DNA of 43,680 nucleotides, from NCBI RefSeq assembly GCF_001519065.1, contig NZ_KQ954269.1, forward strand, positions 1-43,680, written 5' to 3'. This DNA is from Novosphingobium sp. FSW06-99 (GTDB taxonomy: Bacteria; Pseudomonadota; Alphaproteobacteria; Sphingomonadales; Sphingomonadaceae). The position numbers and the translations under genes were made by a program. Below the pieces are notes generated by a model. It did not search any database. It was not told the DNA's origin and saw nothing but the letters and a program-made list of their open reading frames with translations. Below are positions 17,503 to 25,821 of the stretch, in pieces (position 1 is the first letter of the stretch; each line of letters opens with the position of its first letter).

Positions 17503-17957
17503 GCGCCTGCTCCTGCAACGGCATGGATCGCCTCGCGAATGCGCGGATACGTGGCGCAGCGGCAGATGTTGGTCATCGCCGCGTCGATCTGATCGTCGCT
17601 GGGATGGGGCGTGGTCGCCAGCAGCGCGGCCGCCGCCATCAACTGGCCCGATTGGCAATAGCCGCATTGGGGAACCTGGTGCGCGATCCATGCCACCTGC
17701 AACGGATGCGGCGCGTCGGCGCTGCCCAGCGCTTCGATGGTGGTGATCGATTTGCCTGCGATGGTGCCGACCGGCACGCTGCACGATCGCATGACCGCGC
17801 CATCGACATGCACGCTGCATGCCCCGCAGGCGGCGATGCCACAGCCGAACTTGGTGCCGGTCAGCCCCAGCTCCTCGCGCAGGGCCCACAACAGCGGCGT
17901 ATCGTCATCGACGTGAAAAGTGACCGGCTTCCCATTCACCTGGGCTTCGATCGCCAT
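17499..17957 (-). CDS. iorA: 2Fe-2S subunit of the molybdenum hydroxylase
   Basis: A 152-residue electron-transfer subunit. The plant-type ferredoxin cluster is held by C39, C44, C47 and C59 (CGIAACGAC ... RSC) and the second cluster by C98, C101, C132 and C134 (QCGYCQSGQ and ICRC). I chose the second ATG (17957) because AGGAG lies seven bases upstream; for the ATG at 17963 the AGGAG would be only one base away. The gene is followed directly by iorB and preceded by the diguanylate cyclase on the same strand at 73 bases. Confidence 0.92.
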   Translation of the reverse strand: MAIEAQVNGKPVTFHVDDDTPLLWALREELGLTGTKFGCGIAACGACSVHVDGAVMRSCSVPVGTIAGKSITTIEALGSADAPHPLQVAWIAHQVPQCGYCQSGQLMAAAALLATTPHPSDDQIDAAMTNICRCATYPRIREAIHAVAGAGA

Positions 17958-18030
17958 TGGCATGCTCCTGTGTCCCGCATCGTTGACAAGTAGCATATAA
18001 GGACTGGTCGTGCACACAAGTGGATTGGCG

Positions 18031-19848
18031 TCAGCCGCGCTCCGCCTGCGCCGGAAGCACCGCCGCGCGCGCCGGCGTGCCGGTGGTATGGCCGATGACC
18101 ACACGATTGCGGCCCTGGTGCTTGGCCACATAGAGCGCGGCATCGGCCGCGCGGTATAGCGTGGCAAACGTGTCGCCGGGGCGCGCCATGACCAGACCGA
18201 TACTGACAGTGATGTCATTCTGGCCGATCGCTGCGCCGTGATCGCACGCGGCAATCGCCTGGCGCATGCTTTCCGCCAGCGCGCGCGCGGCAAACAGGCC
18301 CATGCCCGACACCATCACCGCGAATTCCTCACCCCCCAGCCGCGCCACCACTTGCGCCGGTGCGTCCCAGCGTTGCAGGCGTTGGCCGATGGTGACCAGC
18401 ACGTGATCGCCGACATCGTGGCCATATCTGTCGTTGACCGTCTTGAACTGGTCGATGTCGAGCAGCAGCAGCGCCAGCGTGCTGTCGCCATCGGCGATCT
18501 GCGCGCGGTCGGCATGCGCGCGCAGCAGCGGCGCGATCCGTTCGACAAACCCGCGCCGGTTGGTAAGGCCGGTCAGCGAATCGCGTCGCGCCTGTTCCTG
18601 CGCCAGCGCCTCTGCCGCCAGCGCGGCATCGCGTTCGTGACGCATCAGGTTGAACCGGCGCGTCGCGGCCACCGACAGCCAGATCGTCTGCCAGGCGCCC
18701 GACAGCAGCACCAGCATCTGTTCCCCGCCGCCCCACAGCACGTCGCCCAGATCGAAAAATCCGGTCAGGCTCATCACCAGCAGCGGCACCAGCCAGGCAC
18801 CGGCAAAGGCGCGTGCCGCCGTGCTGCCGCGCCGCCAGGCGATTGCCAGACAGGCCAGGATCACCACCACCAGCACGGCGAACAGCACTGCCACCGCCAT
18901 CGCCAGTTGATCGATCGCGCCCGATCGCATCAACCCCAGCGGCAGGCCCAACAGGCCGACCATGACCGCCAGCACCACCGCCAGCCGGTTCATCCAGCGC
19001 GGCACTTTGCCCGGCTCCAGCGCGCTGATCAGGCTGAGCGCGGTGAGCATCAGCAGTGCCAGTGCCAGCATCGTGTCGACTTGCGACGACAGCGTCCCGG
19101 CCATCCACGGCAGCACGAACAAGTGCAGTTGCGACCAGATCACACCCCACAGCGCCAGGACCGCCGACCACATGCCCTGCAGCATCGGGAACACCCGGCG
19201 CGCGGCGACCGCCAGCGCAAAGTTGTAGATCGCGCCGATCACCAGCAACATCAACGCCGCGCCGATCAGGCTGGCCAGCGCGATGGTCTGCAGATCCGAC
19301 ACGTCGGACCGGACCAGGCGCATGCGCAGGACTTCGGCGCTGGCCAGCCGATCGAACCGCAGTACTACCCCGGTCAGCCGCGCATCGCGCATCGGTGCCT
19401 CAAATCCGACCTGCCCGCCCAGCCGCCAATGGCCGGAATAATCGCCGCTGCGCACGCCCTGCCAGGCCATCGCCCCATCGGCATAGCGGAACCCGACCAG
19501 CAAGCGGTCATACCGCGAGGAATGGACCATCAGTACCGGGGTACGCCCGCTGCCGGACACCGCGCGCATGCCGGCCTCAAGCCACAGGCTGCCGTGCTGA
19601 TAGCCCTCGGGCCGGCCCCCGCAGAAAAACCCGCCGGGCACGTCGTGGTCGTGCGCGGGTGCGGGCAGCGCGGTCGAGGTATGGCATAACGCGGTCAGCG
19701 GCAAACTGCCGTCTGCCGATCCATCGGATGCAAACAGCGCTGCGGGAAAGACCAGCAACAGGCCAAGCAGGCCCGAGGCAAACGCCAATCGCGCCTGGAC
19801 TACCATCTGCCTGGCGGCAGTGGTCAGCCAGTGAAGATTCCCGAACAT
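18031..19848 (-). CDS. Membrane diguanylate cyclase with periplasmic sensor
   Basis: A 605-residue protein making cyclic-di-GMP. A signal peptide (about 20-40), a periplasmic beta-rich domain with four cysteines around 50-80, seven or so transmembrane helices (about 190-395; resembling 7TMR-DISM proteins), a coiled stretch (LMRHERDAALAAEALAQEQA), and a C-terminal GGDEF domain (about 435-590). The domain has DSLTGLTNRRGF, DIDQFKTVNDRYGHDVGD and the active GGEEF loop. The inhibitory RxxD site five residues before GGEEF is replaced by APAQ, so product feedback is expected to be lost. No EAL domain. It ends 73 bases before iorA. Confidence 0.9.
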   Translation of the reverse strand: MFGNLHWLTTAARQMVVQARLAFASGLLGLLLVFPAALFASDGSADGSLPLTALCHTSTALPAPAHDHDVPGGFFCGGRPEGYQHGSLWLEAGMRAVSGSGRTPVLMVHSSRYDRLLVGFRYADGAMAWQGVRSGDYSGHWRLGGQVGFEAPMRDARLTGVVLRFDRLASAEVLRMRLVRSDVSDLQTIALASLIGAALMLLVIGAIYNFALAVAARRVFPMLQGMWSAVLALWGVIWSQLHLFVLPWMAGTLSSQVDTMLALALLMLTALSLISALEPGKVPRWMNRLAVVLAVMVGLLGLPLGLMRSGAIDQLAMAVAVLFAVLVVVILACLAIAWRRGSTAARAFAGAWLVPLLVMSLTGFFDLGDVLWGGGEQMLVLLSGAWQTIWLSVAATRRFNLMRHERDAALAAEALAQEQARRDSLTGLTNRRGFVERIAPLLRAHADRAQIADGDSTLALLLLDIDQFKTVNDRYGHDVGDHVLVTIGQRLQRWDAPAQVVARLGGEEFAVMVSGMGLFAARALAESMRQAIAACDHGAAIGQNDITVSIGLVMARPGDTFATLYRAADAALYVAKHQGRNRVVIGHTTGTPARAAVLPAQAERG

Positions 19849-19911
19849 GCCCCGTTTTTGTCACAAACCCCTGAGAAATGTATTAAAAACCCAAGTATTT
19901 GAACCATAATG

Positions 19912-19932
19912 GGGGTGATCCCCGATCACCCC
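19912..19932. terminator. Hairpin at the end of the permease gene
   Basis: A 9-bp perfect stem (GGGGTGATC / GATCACCCC) with loop CCC overlaps the permease stop codon (19926-19928). It has no T-run on the minus strand, so it may act as a weak terminator or mRNA end protector between the permease and the diguanylate cyclase genes. Confidence 0.4.
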
Positions 19933-21275
19933 TCGGCAAAGGGATCGGTCACCGCGCCGGTCACGACCAGGCCCTGCCGCACGATCCACAATTGCCACCA
20001 GGCCAGCCCCGCAATCAGCCACACCATGCCCAGCACCAGCGCGGCATGGTTCATCCCCGCCAGGATCGCCAGCACCACCATAATCCCGAGCAGCGGCGAC
20101 ACCACGTGCATCAACACATTGCGCCGCTGTGTGCGGGCAAAATGCACCATCACGCAGACATGGATCAGCGCGAAACCGAACAGCGCGCCAAAATTGACGA
20201 ATGCGGCAAGCTGATCCATCGCTTCACGCAACCACAGCGCCACCACCAGCGAAACCGCGGTAGAGGCCAGCATCGCCACATGCGGGGTGTTGTGGCGCGG
20301 GTGCAGGCGGGCCAGACCAGACGGCAATTGCCGGTCGCGCGCCATGGCATAGAGCACGCGCGCCACCCCCACCTGCATCGGCAGCGCATTGCTGAACCCG
20401 ACCAGGATGGCATAGGCCCAGGCCAGCGCGATCCCCGCCCAGACCCCGCCCATCTGCCCGGCCAATTCATAGGCGGCGGCATCCAGGCTGCGAAAATGGG
20501 CGCCCATCATGGCATTGCCCAGCACCCAGGCGCTGACCACGAACAGCCCGGTGGCAAGCGCCAGCACCAGCACGATCGCGCGCCCCAGCGTGCGCCCGCT
20601 GCGATCGGCGGTGTCTTCGGCCAGCGTCGACACCGCGTCAAAGCCAAGAAACGACATCACACAGATCGATGTTCCCGCCAGCACCGCGCCAAGCGAAAAC
20701 GGCGCATGCCAGAACGGCGCCAGACCCAGCCCGGCCGCACCGAAGTGGTGCAGTTGCACGAATACCGCCAGCGCCAGCAGCGCCAGCATCACCACGATCT
20801 GGGCAATCACCGCGCCGAACGACACTTTGGCGGTGGACCCGATGCCGAACCAGTTGACCGCTGTGGTGAACCCCGCCAGCAGCACGATCCACACCCCGCG
20901 ATCGATCCCCGGCATCAGTTCGCCCAGCGCCACGGCCATCACCACATAGACGAAGGCCGGGATCAGCAGATAGTCGAGCAGGATCATCCACCCGGCGACA
21001 AACCCTGCAAACGGCCCCAGTACGGCGCGGGCAAAGCCATAGACCGACCCGGCGCTGTGCACTTCGCGCACCATCGCGGCATAGCTGAATGCGGTGAACG
21101 CCATGCACACCCCGCCCAGCAGATAGGCCAGCGCCAGCATCCCGTGCGAGGCCGACCACACCAGCCCGAGCGTCGACAGCGGCGCAATCGGCGCAATATA
21201 GGCCAGCCCATAGGCAACCAGATCGCCCAGTTGCAATTGGCGGCGAAACCGGTCCGGCGCAGCGGCATGGTCCAT
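19926..21275 (-). CDS. APC-family amino acid/polyamine permease
   Basis: A 449-residue inner-membrane transporter with about 12 hydrophobic helices. The first helix has the unwound GLAYIAPIAPLSTLG region and the characteristic FTAFSYAAMVREVHSAGSVYG of TM2-3; FLGFDAVSTLAEDT is the conserved APC TM6 motif (compare putrescine importers of the PuuP/PlaP group). Its ATG starts one base after the stop of the deacetylase gene, so the two are translationally coupled. This pairing suggests import of putrescine, acetylpolyamines or a similar amine. Specificity remains inference. Confidence 0.85.
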   Translation of the reverse strand: MDHAAAPDRFRRQLQLGDLVAYGLAYIAPIAPLSTLGLVWSASHGMLALAYLLGGVCMAFTAFSYAAMVREVHSAGSVYGFARAVLGPFAGFVAGWMILLDYLLIPAFVYVVMAVALGELMPGIDRGVWIVLLAGFTTAVNWFGIGSTAKVSFGAVIAQIVVMLALLALAVFVQLHHFGAAGLGLAPFWHAPFSLGAVLAGTSICVMSFLGFDAVSTLAEDTADRSGRTLGRAIVLVLALATGLFVVSAWVLGNAMMGAHFRSLDAAAYELAGQMGGVWAGIALAWAYAILVGFSNALPMQVGVARVLYAMARDRQLPSGLARLHPRHNTPHVAMLASTAVSLVVALWLREAMDQLAAFVNFGALFGFALIHVCVMVHFARTQRRNVLMHVVSPLLGIMVVLAILAGMNHAALVLGMVWLIAGLAWWQLWIVRQGLVVTGAVTDPFAEG

Positions 21276-21276
21276 G

Positions 21277-22308
21277 TCAGGCGTCCTTGAAGGCGGTCAG
21301 CACGGCCGCCACATTGCCGCCGATATCGGCCACCGCATAGCCGCCCTCCATCACGAACAGGCTCGGCGCACCCAGCGCGGCAATCCGCCGGCCGATCGCG
21401 CCAAAATCGGATGACTCCAGCTTGAAATGGCTGATCGGGTCTTCGACAAACGTATCGACCCCCAGCGATACGACCACGCTGTCGGGCGCAAAGGCGGCAA
21501 TATCGGCAATCGCGGCATCGAGCGCGGCCAGATATTGCGTGCCTGTCGTGCCCCACGGCAGGGGATAGTTGCGATTGGCGCCCAGCCCGTCGCCGCTGCC
21601 GCGCTCGTCGGCATAGCCCAGAAAGAACGGATATTCCTGACGCGGATCGCCGTGCAGCGAAACGAACAGCACATCGCCCCGGTCATAAAAGATGCTCTGC
21701 GTGCCATTGCCGTGGTGATAATCGACGTCGAGCACCGCGACGCGGGCATGACCCTGATCGCGCAAGTGCTGCGCCGCAATCGCCGCGTTGTTGAGATAGC
21801 AGAACCCGCCCATCGCGCGCGCACCGGCGTGATGGCCGGGCGGGCGGCACAAGGCGAACGCCGCATCGCCGCCTTGCGCCAGATGGCGCGCGCCGGTCAG
21901 CGCACAATCGGCGCTCGACCGCACCGCCGCCCAGGTTCCGGCGGTGATCGGCACTGCCGCATCGATCGAATAGAACCCCAGTTTGCCATCGATATGATCA
22001 GGCGGCACATCCTGCCGCAACCCCGTGGCGGGCCAGGCATAAGGCAGTGCATCGCCGGTTTCGCCCAGTGCAGACCATTCGTCCCACACGGTTTCGAGAA
22101 AGGCGACATAATCGTCGGCATGGACCCGGGTCAGCGCCGCGCGATCGAACCGGTCGGGCGCGACAATCGCCCCCAGCCCGGCGCTGCGCACCCGGTCGAG
22201 CACCTGATCGGCGCGCGCGGGCATTTCGAAACAGGGCACCAGCCGCCCGCGATAGAATTCGGCGGCGCCATGATGCAGCCGATGGTCGTCGCTATAGATG
22301 GTCAGCAT
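21277..22308 (-). CDS. Histone deacetylase family; likely acetylpolyamine amidohydrolase
   Basis: A 343-residue zinc deacetylase, matching the roughly 340-residue bacterial acetylpolyamine amidohydrolases. The charge-relay and metal motifs are RPPGHHAGARAMGGFCYLNN, LDVDYHHGNGTQSIFY (Asp and His zinc ligands) and LGVDTFVEDPISHFKL (third ligand Asp). The DTFxxDPISxFKL block is typical of the polyamine group rather than acetoin-utilisation AcuC. Start at ATG 22308 (MLTIYSDDHRLHHG), the usual N-terminus; the frame is open to 22380. It is one base from the permease gene, which supports deacetylation of imported N-acetylpolyamines. Confidence 0.87.
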   Translation of the reverse strand: MLTIYSDDHRLHHGAAEFYRGRLVPCFEMPARADQVLDRVRSAGLGAIVAPDRFDRAALTRVHADDYVAFLETVWDEWSALGETGDALPYAWPATGLRQDVPPDHIDGKLGFYSIDAAVPITAGTWAAVRSSADCALTGARHLAQGGDAAFALCRPPGHHAGARAMGGFCYLNNAAIAAQHLRDQGHARVAVLDVDYHHGNGTQSIFYDRGDVLFVSLHGDPRQEYPFFLGYADERGSGDGLGANRNYPLPWGTTGTQYLAALDAAIADIAAFAPDSVVVSLGVDTFVEDPISHFKLESSDFGAIGRRIAALGAPSLFVMEGGYAVADIGGNVAAVLTAFKDA

Positions 22309-22410
22309 GGCCCGCCTGTCGCTAAAGTCGTTGTGGAATGCGTGATCACAGAAACTGCCCGCTGCGTGGCGGCGATGCAAGCCGGGCGTTGGCAGACGAT
22401 GCGGCGCGGA

Positions 22411-23172
22411 TCACTTGTAGCGGCCAAACGCCTCTGCCCCCACGCCTTCAAGCCGCCGCACGCGACAGGTCAGTCGCCCGCGATCGAGCATCAGGTCGTT
22501 GAACGTGGGCGGCGTGGTGCGCAGCCGCTGCGACAGCGTGCCCGCGCCGATCATCCGCACCGGCCCGGCAGGCGTCTGCTGGATCAGATCAAACGCATCG
22601 TGGACATGGCCCGACAGCACCGCCAGCACGCCGCGCCGGGCCAGTTCGGCCAGCGCGCGATTGCCCCCGTGGGTCAGCGCACGGCCCTTGGTGCCCGCTT
22701 CGACCAGTGGATGGTGGCAGGTCACCAGCACCGCGCGATCGAGACCGATGGCATCGATCTGCGCCAGCGTCCGCCGCAAGGCGCCCACGCCCACCGTGCC
22801 GCGCGACCAGTTGAACCGCCATTGCGCCGCCGCCGTGGTCGGCAGGCGCACGATCGCCAGCGGGCCCAGTTGCAACGGGCGTTCGATCGAGGCTTCGAGC
22901 GCGCGGAACCGCCGATAGGGATCGGCAAAGCGTTCGATCGGGTTGAAATAGGGCAGATCGTGATTGCCCGGGTCGATCTGCACCGGCACGCCCAGCGTCG
23001 CGATCCAGCGCGCGGCGGCGGCAAATTCGCCTGGCCGTGCGCGCATGGTGAAATCGCCGGTGATCACCACCCCGTCGGGCACTTCATCGCGCACCGCCCT
23101 GGCCACCCAGTCGAGCGCGCGCGTGTCCTCCAGCCCGAAATGGAGATCGCTGATATGGAACAGGCGGATCAT
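22411..23172 (-). CDS. Metallophosphoesterase
   Basis: A 253-residue calcineurin-like phosphoesterase with all metal motifs: FHISDLHFG, VVITGDFTMRARPGEF, DPGNHDLPYFN, CHHPLVE and LSGHVHDAFD. Members hydrolyse phosphomonoesters or phosphodiesters (for example cAMP or UDP-sugars); the substrate is not predictable. ATG 23172 gives a start immediately before the first strand; ten more residues are possible upstream. It is the first of the minus-strand series and 102 bases from the deacetylase gene, so it may or may not share their operon. Confidence 0.88.
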   Translation of the reverse strand: MIRLFHISDLHFGLEDTRALDWVARAVRDEVPDGVVITGDFTMRARPGEFAAAARWIATLGVPVQIDPGNHDLPYFNPIERFADPYRRFRALEASIERPLQLGPLAIVRLPTTAAAQWRFNWSRGTVGVGALRRTLAQIDAIGLDRAVLVTCHHPLVEAGTKGRALTHGGNRALAELARRGVLAVLSGHVHDAFDLIQQTPAGPVRMIGAGTLSQRLRTTPPTFNDLMLDRGRLTCRVRRLEGVGAEAFGRYK

Positions 23173-23342
23173 CGCGCCCGACTTGCCGTTGCCCGCGCGC
23201 ACAGGTCAAGCGGGTTGTTGCCAGGGCATGTCGTTCGGCGGCGATTCCAGGCAGTTGGTCCGGCGGTCGCCCCGCCTGTGCCATCGGTCGAGCCGGTGCT
23301 GCGCCCGGCGCGAGGATCGGTCACACCACGATCAAGCGATGC

Positions 23343-23419
23343 GCGGCACTCTCCCCCGGAAAGAGCGAGTGCCGCAATCGCCACCGGCGGGGGCTCGTTG
23401 GAGGCGCGCCCCCGCCGGT
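23343..23419 (+). promoter_or_regulatory. Two consecutive hairpins in the leader of the UrcA-family gene
   Basis: Hairpin 1: GCGGCACTC (23343-23351) with GAGTGCCGC (23367-23375), 15-base loop. Hairpin 2: ACCGGCGGGGGC (23383-23394) with GCCCCCGCCGGT (23408-23419), 13-base loop, 50 bases before the start codon. Both stems are perfect. The order and spacing suggest a structured 5' untranslated region or terminator/attenuator; no T-run follows hairpin 2. Confidence 0.5.
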
Positions 23420-23468
23420 TCCCCGCCGCGCCTTCGCCCGTTCACTTCGCAACCAGAGGATACCCGAC

Positions 23469-23807
23469 ATGCAACATGCATTCGCATGGCGTCGCGCCAT
23501 GTTCGCCAGCCTCGCGCTGGTCCCCGCGCTGGCCCTGACCACCGCGCCCGCCCGTGCCGCCGACAGCGATATCGCCGTGCACAAGCTGGAGGTGCACTTC
23601 AGCAACGCCGACCTGTCGACGGCAAAGGGTCGCGCACGCTTGGAACACCGGCTGCAACATGCCGCCGAAATCGTCTGCAGCCCGTCAGGTGAAAATGGAT
23701 TCTGGCGCGGCGACGACCAGCAACTGGCCTGTTACAACCAGGCGATGACGCAAGCGCACACCGCGCTGGCCCTCGCCCAAAAACCGCAGGAAATGGTCAG
23801 GCGCTGA
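23469..23807 (+). CDS. UrcA-family secreted protein
   Basis: A 112-residue exported protein of unknown function belonging to the UrcA family, common in sphingomonads. A signal peptide ends at about residue 30 (ALTTAPARAADSD). The mature part has the family pattern HKLEVHFSNADLSTAKGRAR, LEHRLQHAAEIVC and a second Cys (QLACYNQA), which probably form a disulphide in the periplasm. AGAGGA lies about nine bases before the ATG. The 3' end overlaps the convergent HxlR gene by 11 bases. Confidence 0.85.
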   Translation: MQHAFAWRRAMFASLALVPALALTTAPARAADSDIAVHKLEVHFSNADLSTAKGRARLEHRLQHAAEIVCSPSGENGFWRGDDQQLACYNQAMTQAHTALALAQKPQEMVRR

Positions 23808-24315
23808 TCCGCTCTGGCGCTGCAGGCTCAGGTGCTGCAGACAGGGCCCGGTCGGCCATGCCGAGATCGACCGTGTCGCGCCAGACGAGTTCGCCCGGCC
23901 CCACCACGCGCCCGTCGTGCGCGCGGATGGTGATCGGGGCGATCGGCAACCCGTCACGCGCATCGCACAGCACCGGATTGCAGGGCACGCCCAGCGACCA
24001 CTTTTCACCCCACTGCCGCAACGCGAGCATGGCCGGCAGGAGATCGTTGCCTTTCTCTGTCAGGCGATATTCGATCCGGCGCCGGTCATCCGCGCAATGT
24101 TCGCGCATCAGAATACCGGATTCGACCAGTCGCCCCAGCCGATTTGACAGGATATTGCGCGCAATGCCCAACTGATCGAGAAAATCCTCGAAATGGCGCA
24201 CGCCGTTGAACGCGGCGCGCAGGATCATGAACGACCAGCGTTCGCCCATGGCTTCCAGAGCCGACGGCAGGCCGCAGCCTTCAAGGCACGACAGAGGTTC
24301 ACGCAGCTTGTCCAT
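23797..24315 (-). CDS. HxlR-family transcriptional regulator
   Basis: A 172-residue winged-helix regulator. The HxlR core covers about residues 8-105: CLEGCGLPSALEAMGERWSF, MILRAAFNGVRHFEDFLDQL, GIARNILSNRLGRLVESGIL, then ERCADDRRRIEYRLTEKG-like wing (here EHCADDRRRIEY). Two N-terminal cysteines (C10, C14) could make it redox-responsive like YodB/HypR, an inference. An extra C-terminal domain (about 105-172) with VLCDARDGLPIAP is common in longer members. Target genes unknown. Confidence 0.88.
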   Translation of the reverse strand: MDKLREPLSCLEGCGLPSALEAMGERWSFMILRAAFNGVRHFEDFLDQLGIARNILSNRLGRLVESGILMREHCADDRRRIEYRLTEKGNDLLPAMLALRQWGEKWSLGVPCNPVLCDARDGLPIAPITIRAHDGRVVGPGELVWRDTVDLGMADRALSAAPEPAAPERISA

Positions 24316-24402
24316 GGCTGCATTGCATAGACCACAATCGGGGCAAATATAAGCACCGATATGACAGCCGTGCGACGGGCCGCGTCGACGCGGGAAATTT
24401 CA

Positions 24403-24431
24403 GTTGCATTCCGCAACGGACAAACTTAAGT
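24403..24431. promoter_or_regulatory. Candidate HxlR operator region
   Basis: About 90-115 bases upstream of hxlR lie GTTGCATTCCGCAAC (5-bp arms, 24403-24417) and the perfect 8-bp palindrome ACTTAAGT (24424-24431). They sit where a regulator could control both hxlR and a plus-strand transcript. Confidence 0.35.
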
Positions 24432-24542
24432 CTTGATTCGCAACCGAACACCCCCCTCTCCAGCGGACGCCCTTACCAACCACCTTTTTGGGCACGCTGA
24501 TCCTGGCCCCCGGATGATCCCTGGTTCATCCGGGGGCCTTTT
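24432..24542 (+). ncRNA. Candidate small RNA ending in a strong terminator
   Basis: No ORF of note precedes the strong intrinsic terminator at 24505-24542, yet terminators of this quality usually end a transcript. A weak promoter (TTGCAT 24404-24409, TTAAGT near 24426) would give an RNA of about 100 nt with unpaired C-rich stretches (AACACCCCCCTCTCC; CTTACCAACCACC) reminiscent of anti-Shine-Dalgarno loops in alphaproteobacterial small RNAs. Expression is not shown; read-through terminator for the preceding region is the alternative. Confidence 0.25.
24505..24542 (+). terminator. Strong intrinsic terminator
   Basis: GGCCCCCGGATGA (24505-24517) pairs perfectly with TCATCCGGGGGCC (24526-24538) over an 8-base loop and is followed by TTTT. 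It faces the plus strand and lies 30 bases before the next gene start. No plus-strand protein-coding gene ends near it. Confidence 0.75.
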
Positions 24543-24572
24543 CGTCGGCGCGCAGCACGGGTATGGCGCCGC

Positions 24573-25241
24573 ATGATGCGCAATATGTTCTCATCGATCG
24601 TGCCGCTGTTGATGGGCCTGTTGCTGTGCGCCGAAACCCGGCCGGCCGTGCCGGTTGTGCCCGCGCTGACCGAACGCCACCATCACGATCTGCGCTGCGC
24701 GGCGGCGTTTGCGGTGGTTGCCGTGGCACAGACGCGGGGCGATGCGGCTGCGCTGGCGCTGCCGCCGCTGGGGATTCGCGGCAAGCACTACATGGGCCAG
24801 GTGGGCGAACGCGTGGCCGCCGAAACCGGGTTGAGCGGCGAAGCGGTGCACGATCTGCTGATCGAGGCCGCCCGGATCGTGACGCACGATGGCGCAACGA
24901 CGGTGGCGGTGGCCTGTCTGGGCGATCTGGATGGCGCAGTGCCGCCACGCCCCGCGCCCGATGCGGTGGCCTGCCTGGGCTTGCTGGGGGTCTATGCCGA
25001 TGTGCTGGCCACGCGCGATGGCGACAGCGCGCTGGCGCGCACGCTGGCGCGTGAATCCGCGCGGCTTGGCCCGGCGGCACACGGGCTGCTGGTCGCGCGC
25101 GGACTTGACGATGCCGGACAAGCTGCCGCGATCGATCGCCAGCGCGCATTGGCGCGCGAGGCGCTGAACGGTGGCCCCGCCAGCATCGATGCCGACGATT
25201 TTGCGCTGTGTCGCAAGCTGGCCGAGGCCGCGCCTGGTTGA
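24573..25241 (+). CDS. Hypothetical exported protein
   Basis: A 222-residue protein with an N-terminal hydrophobic signal (SSIVPLLMGLLLCAETRPAV; the Cys at about 19 might be a lipobox). The rest is Ala-rich and helical, with LRCAAAFAVVAVAQTRGDAA, HYMGQVGERVAAETGLSG and a late DDFALCRKLAEAA; three cysteines could form disulphides. Unrecognised; I would guess a periplasmic helical protein restricted to sphingomonads. ATG 24573 and 24576 are both possible. The next gene, msrB, follows after 55 bases on the same strand. Confidence 0.75.
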   Translation: MMRNMFSSIVPLLMGLLLCAETRPAVPVVPALTERHHHDLRCAAAFAVVAVAQTRGDAAALALPPLGIRGKHYMGQVGERVAAETGLSGEAVHDLLIEAARIVTHDGATTVAVACLGDLDGAVPPRPAPDAVACLGLLGVYADVLATRDGDSALARTLARESARLGPAAHGLLVARGLDDAGQAAAIDRQRALAREALNGGPASIDADDFALCRKLAEAAPG

Positions 25242-25296
25242 ACCGCGTACCCGGCAGACCCAGATAACACGCAGATCCCAACGAAAGACCCCGACC

Positions 25297-25695
<399 letters not shown>

Positions 25696-25821
25696 ACTTT
25701 GCCCACGGCTTTCGCACGGGGCGCCAAAACTTGGCCATTAACCCTGCGTTACACTTGGTCTATGCATGGCGCGCTGCGGCGCGCGCCTGCGCCCGGAATT
25801 TAAGGGAACGATACCAGTCTG

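Noticed and set aside
15316..17592. 758-codon plus-strand frame
   Set aside because: Antisense shadow of iorB-iorA caused by high GC at codon third positions; His/Arg-rich translation.
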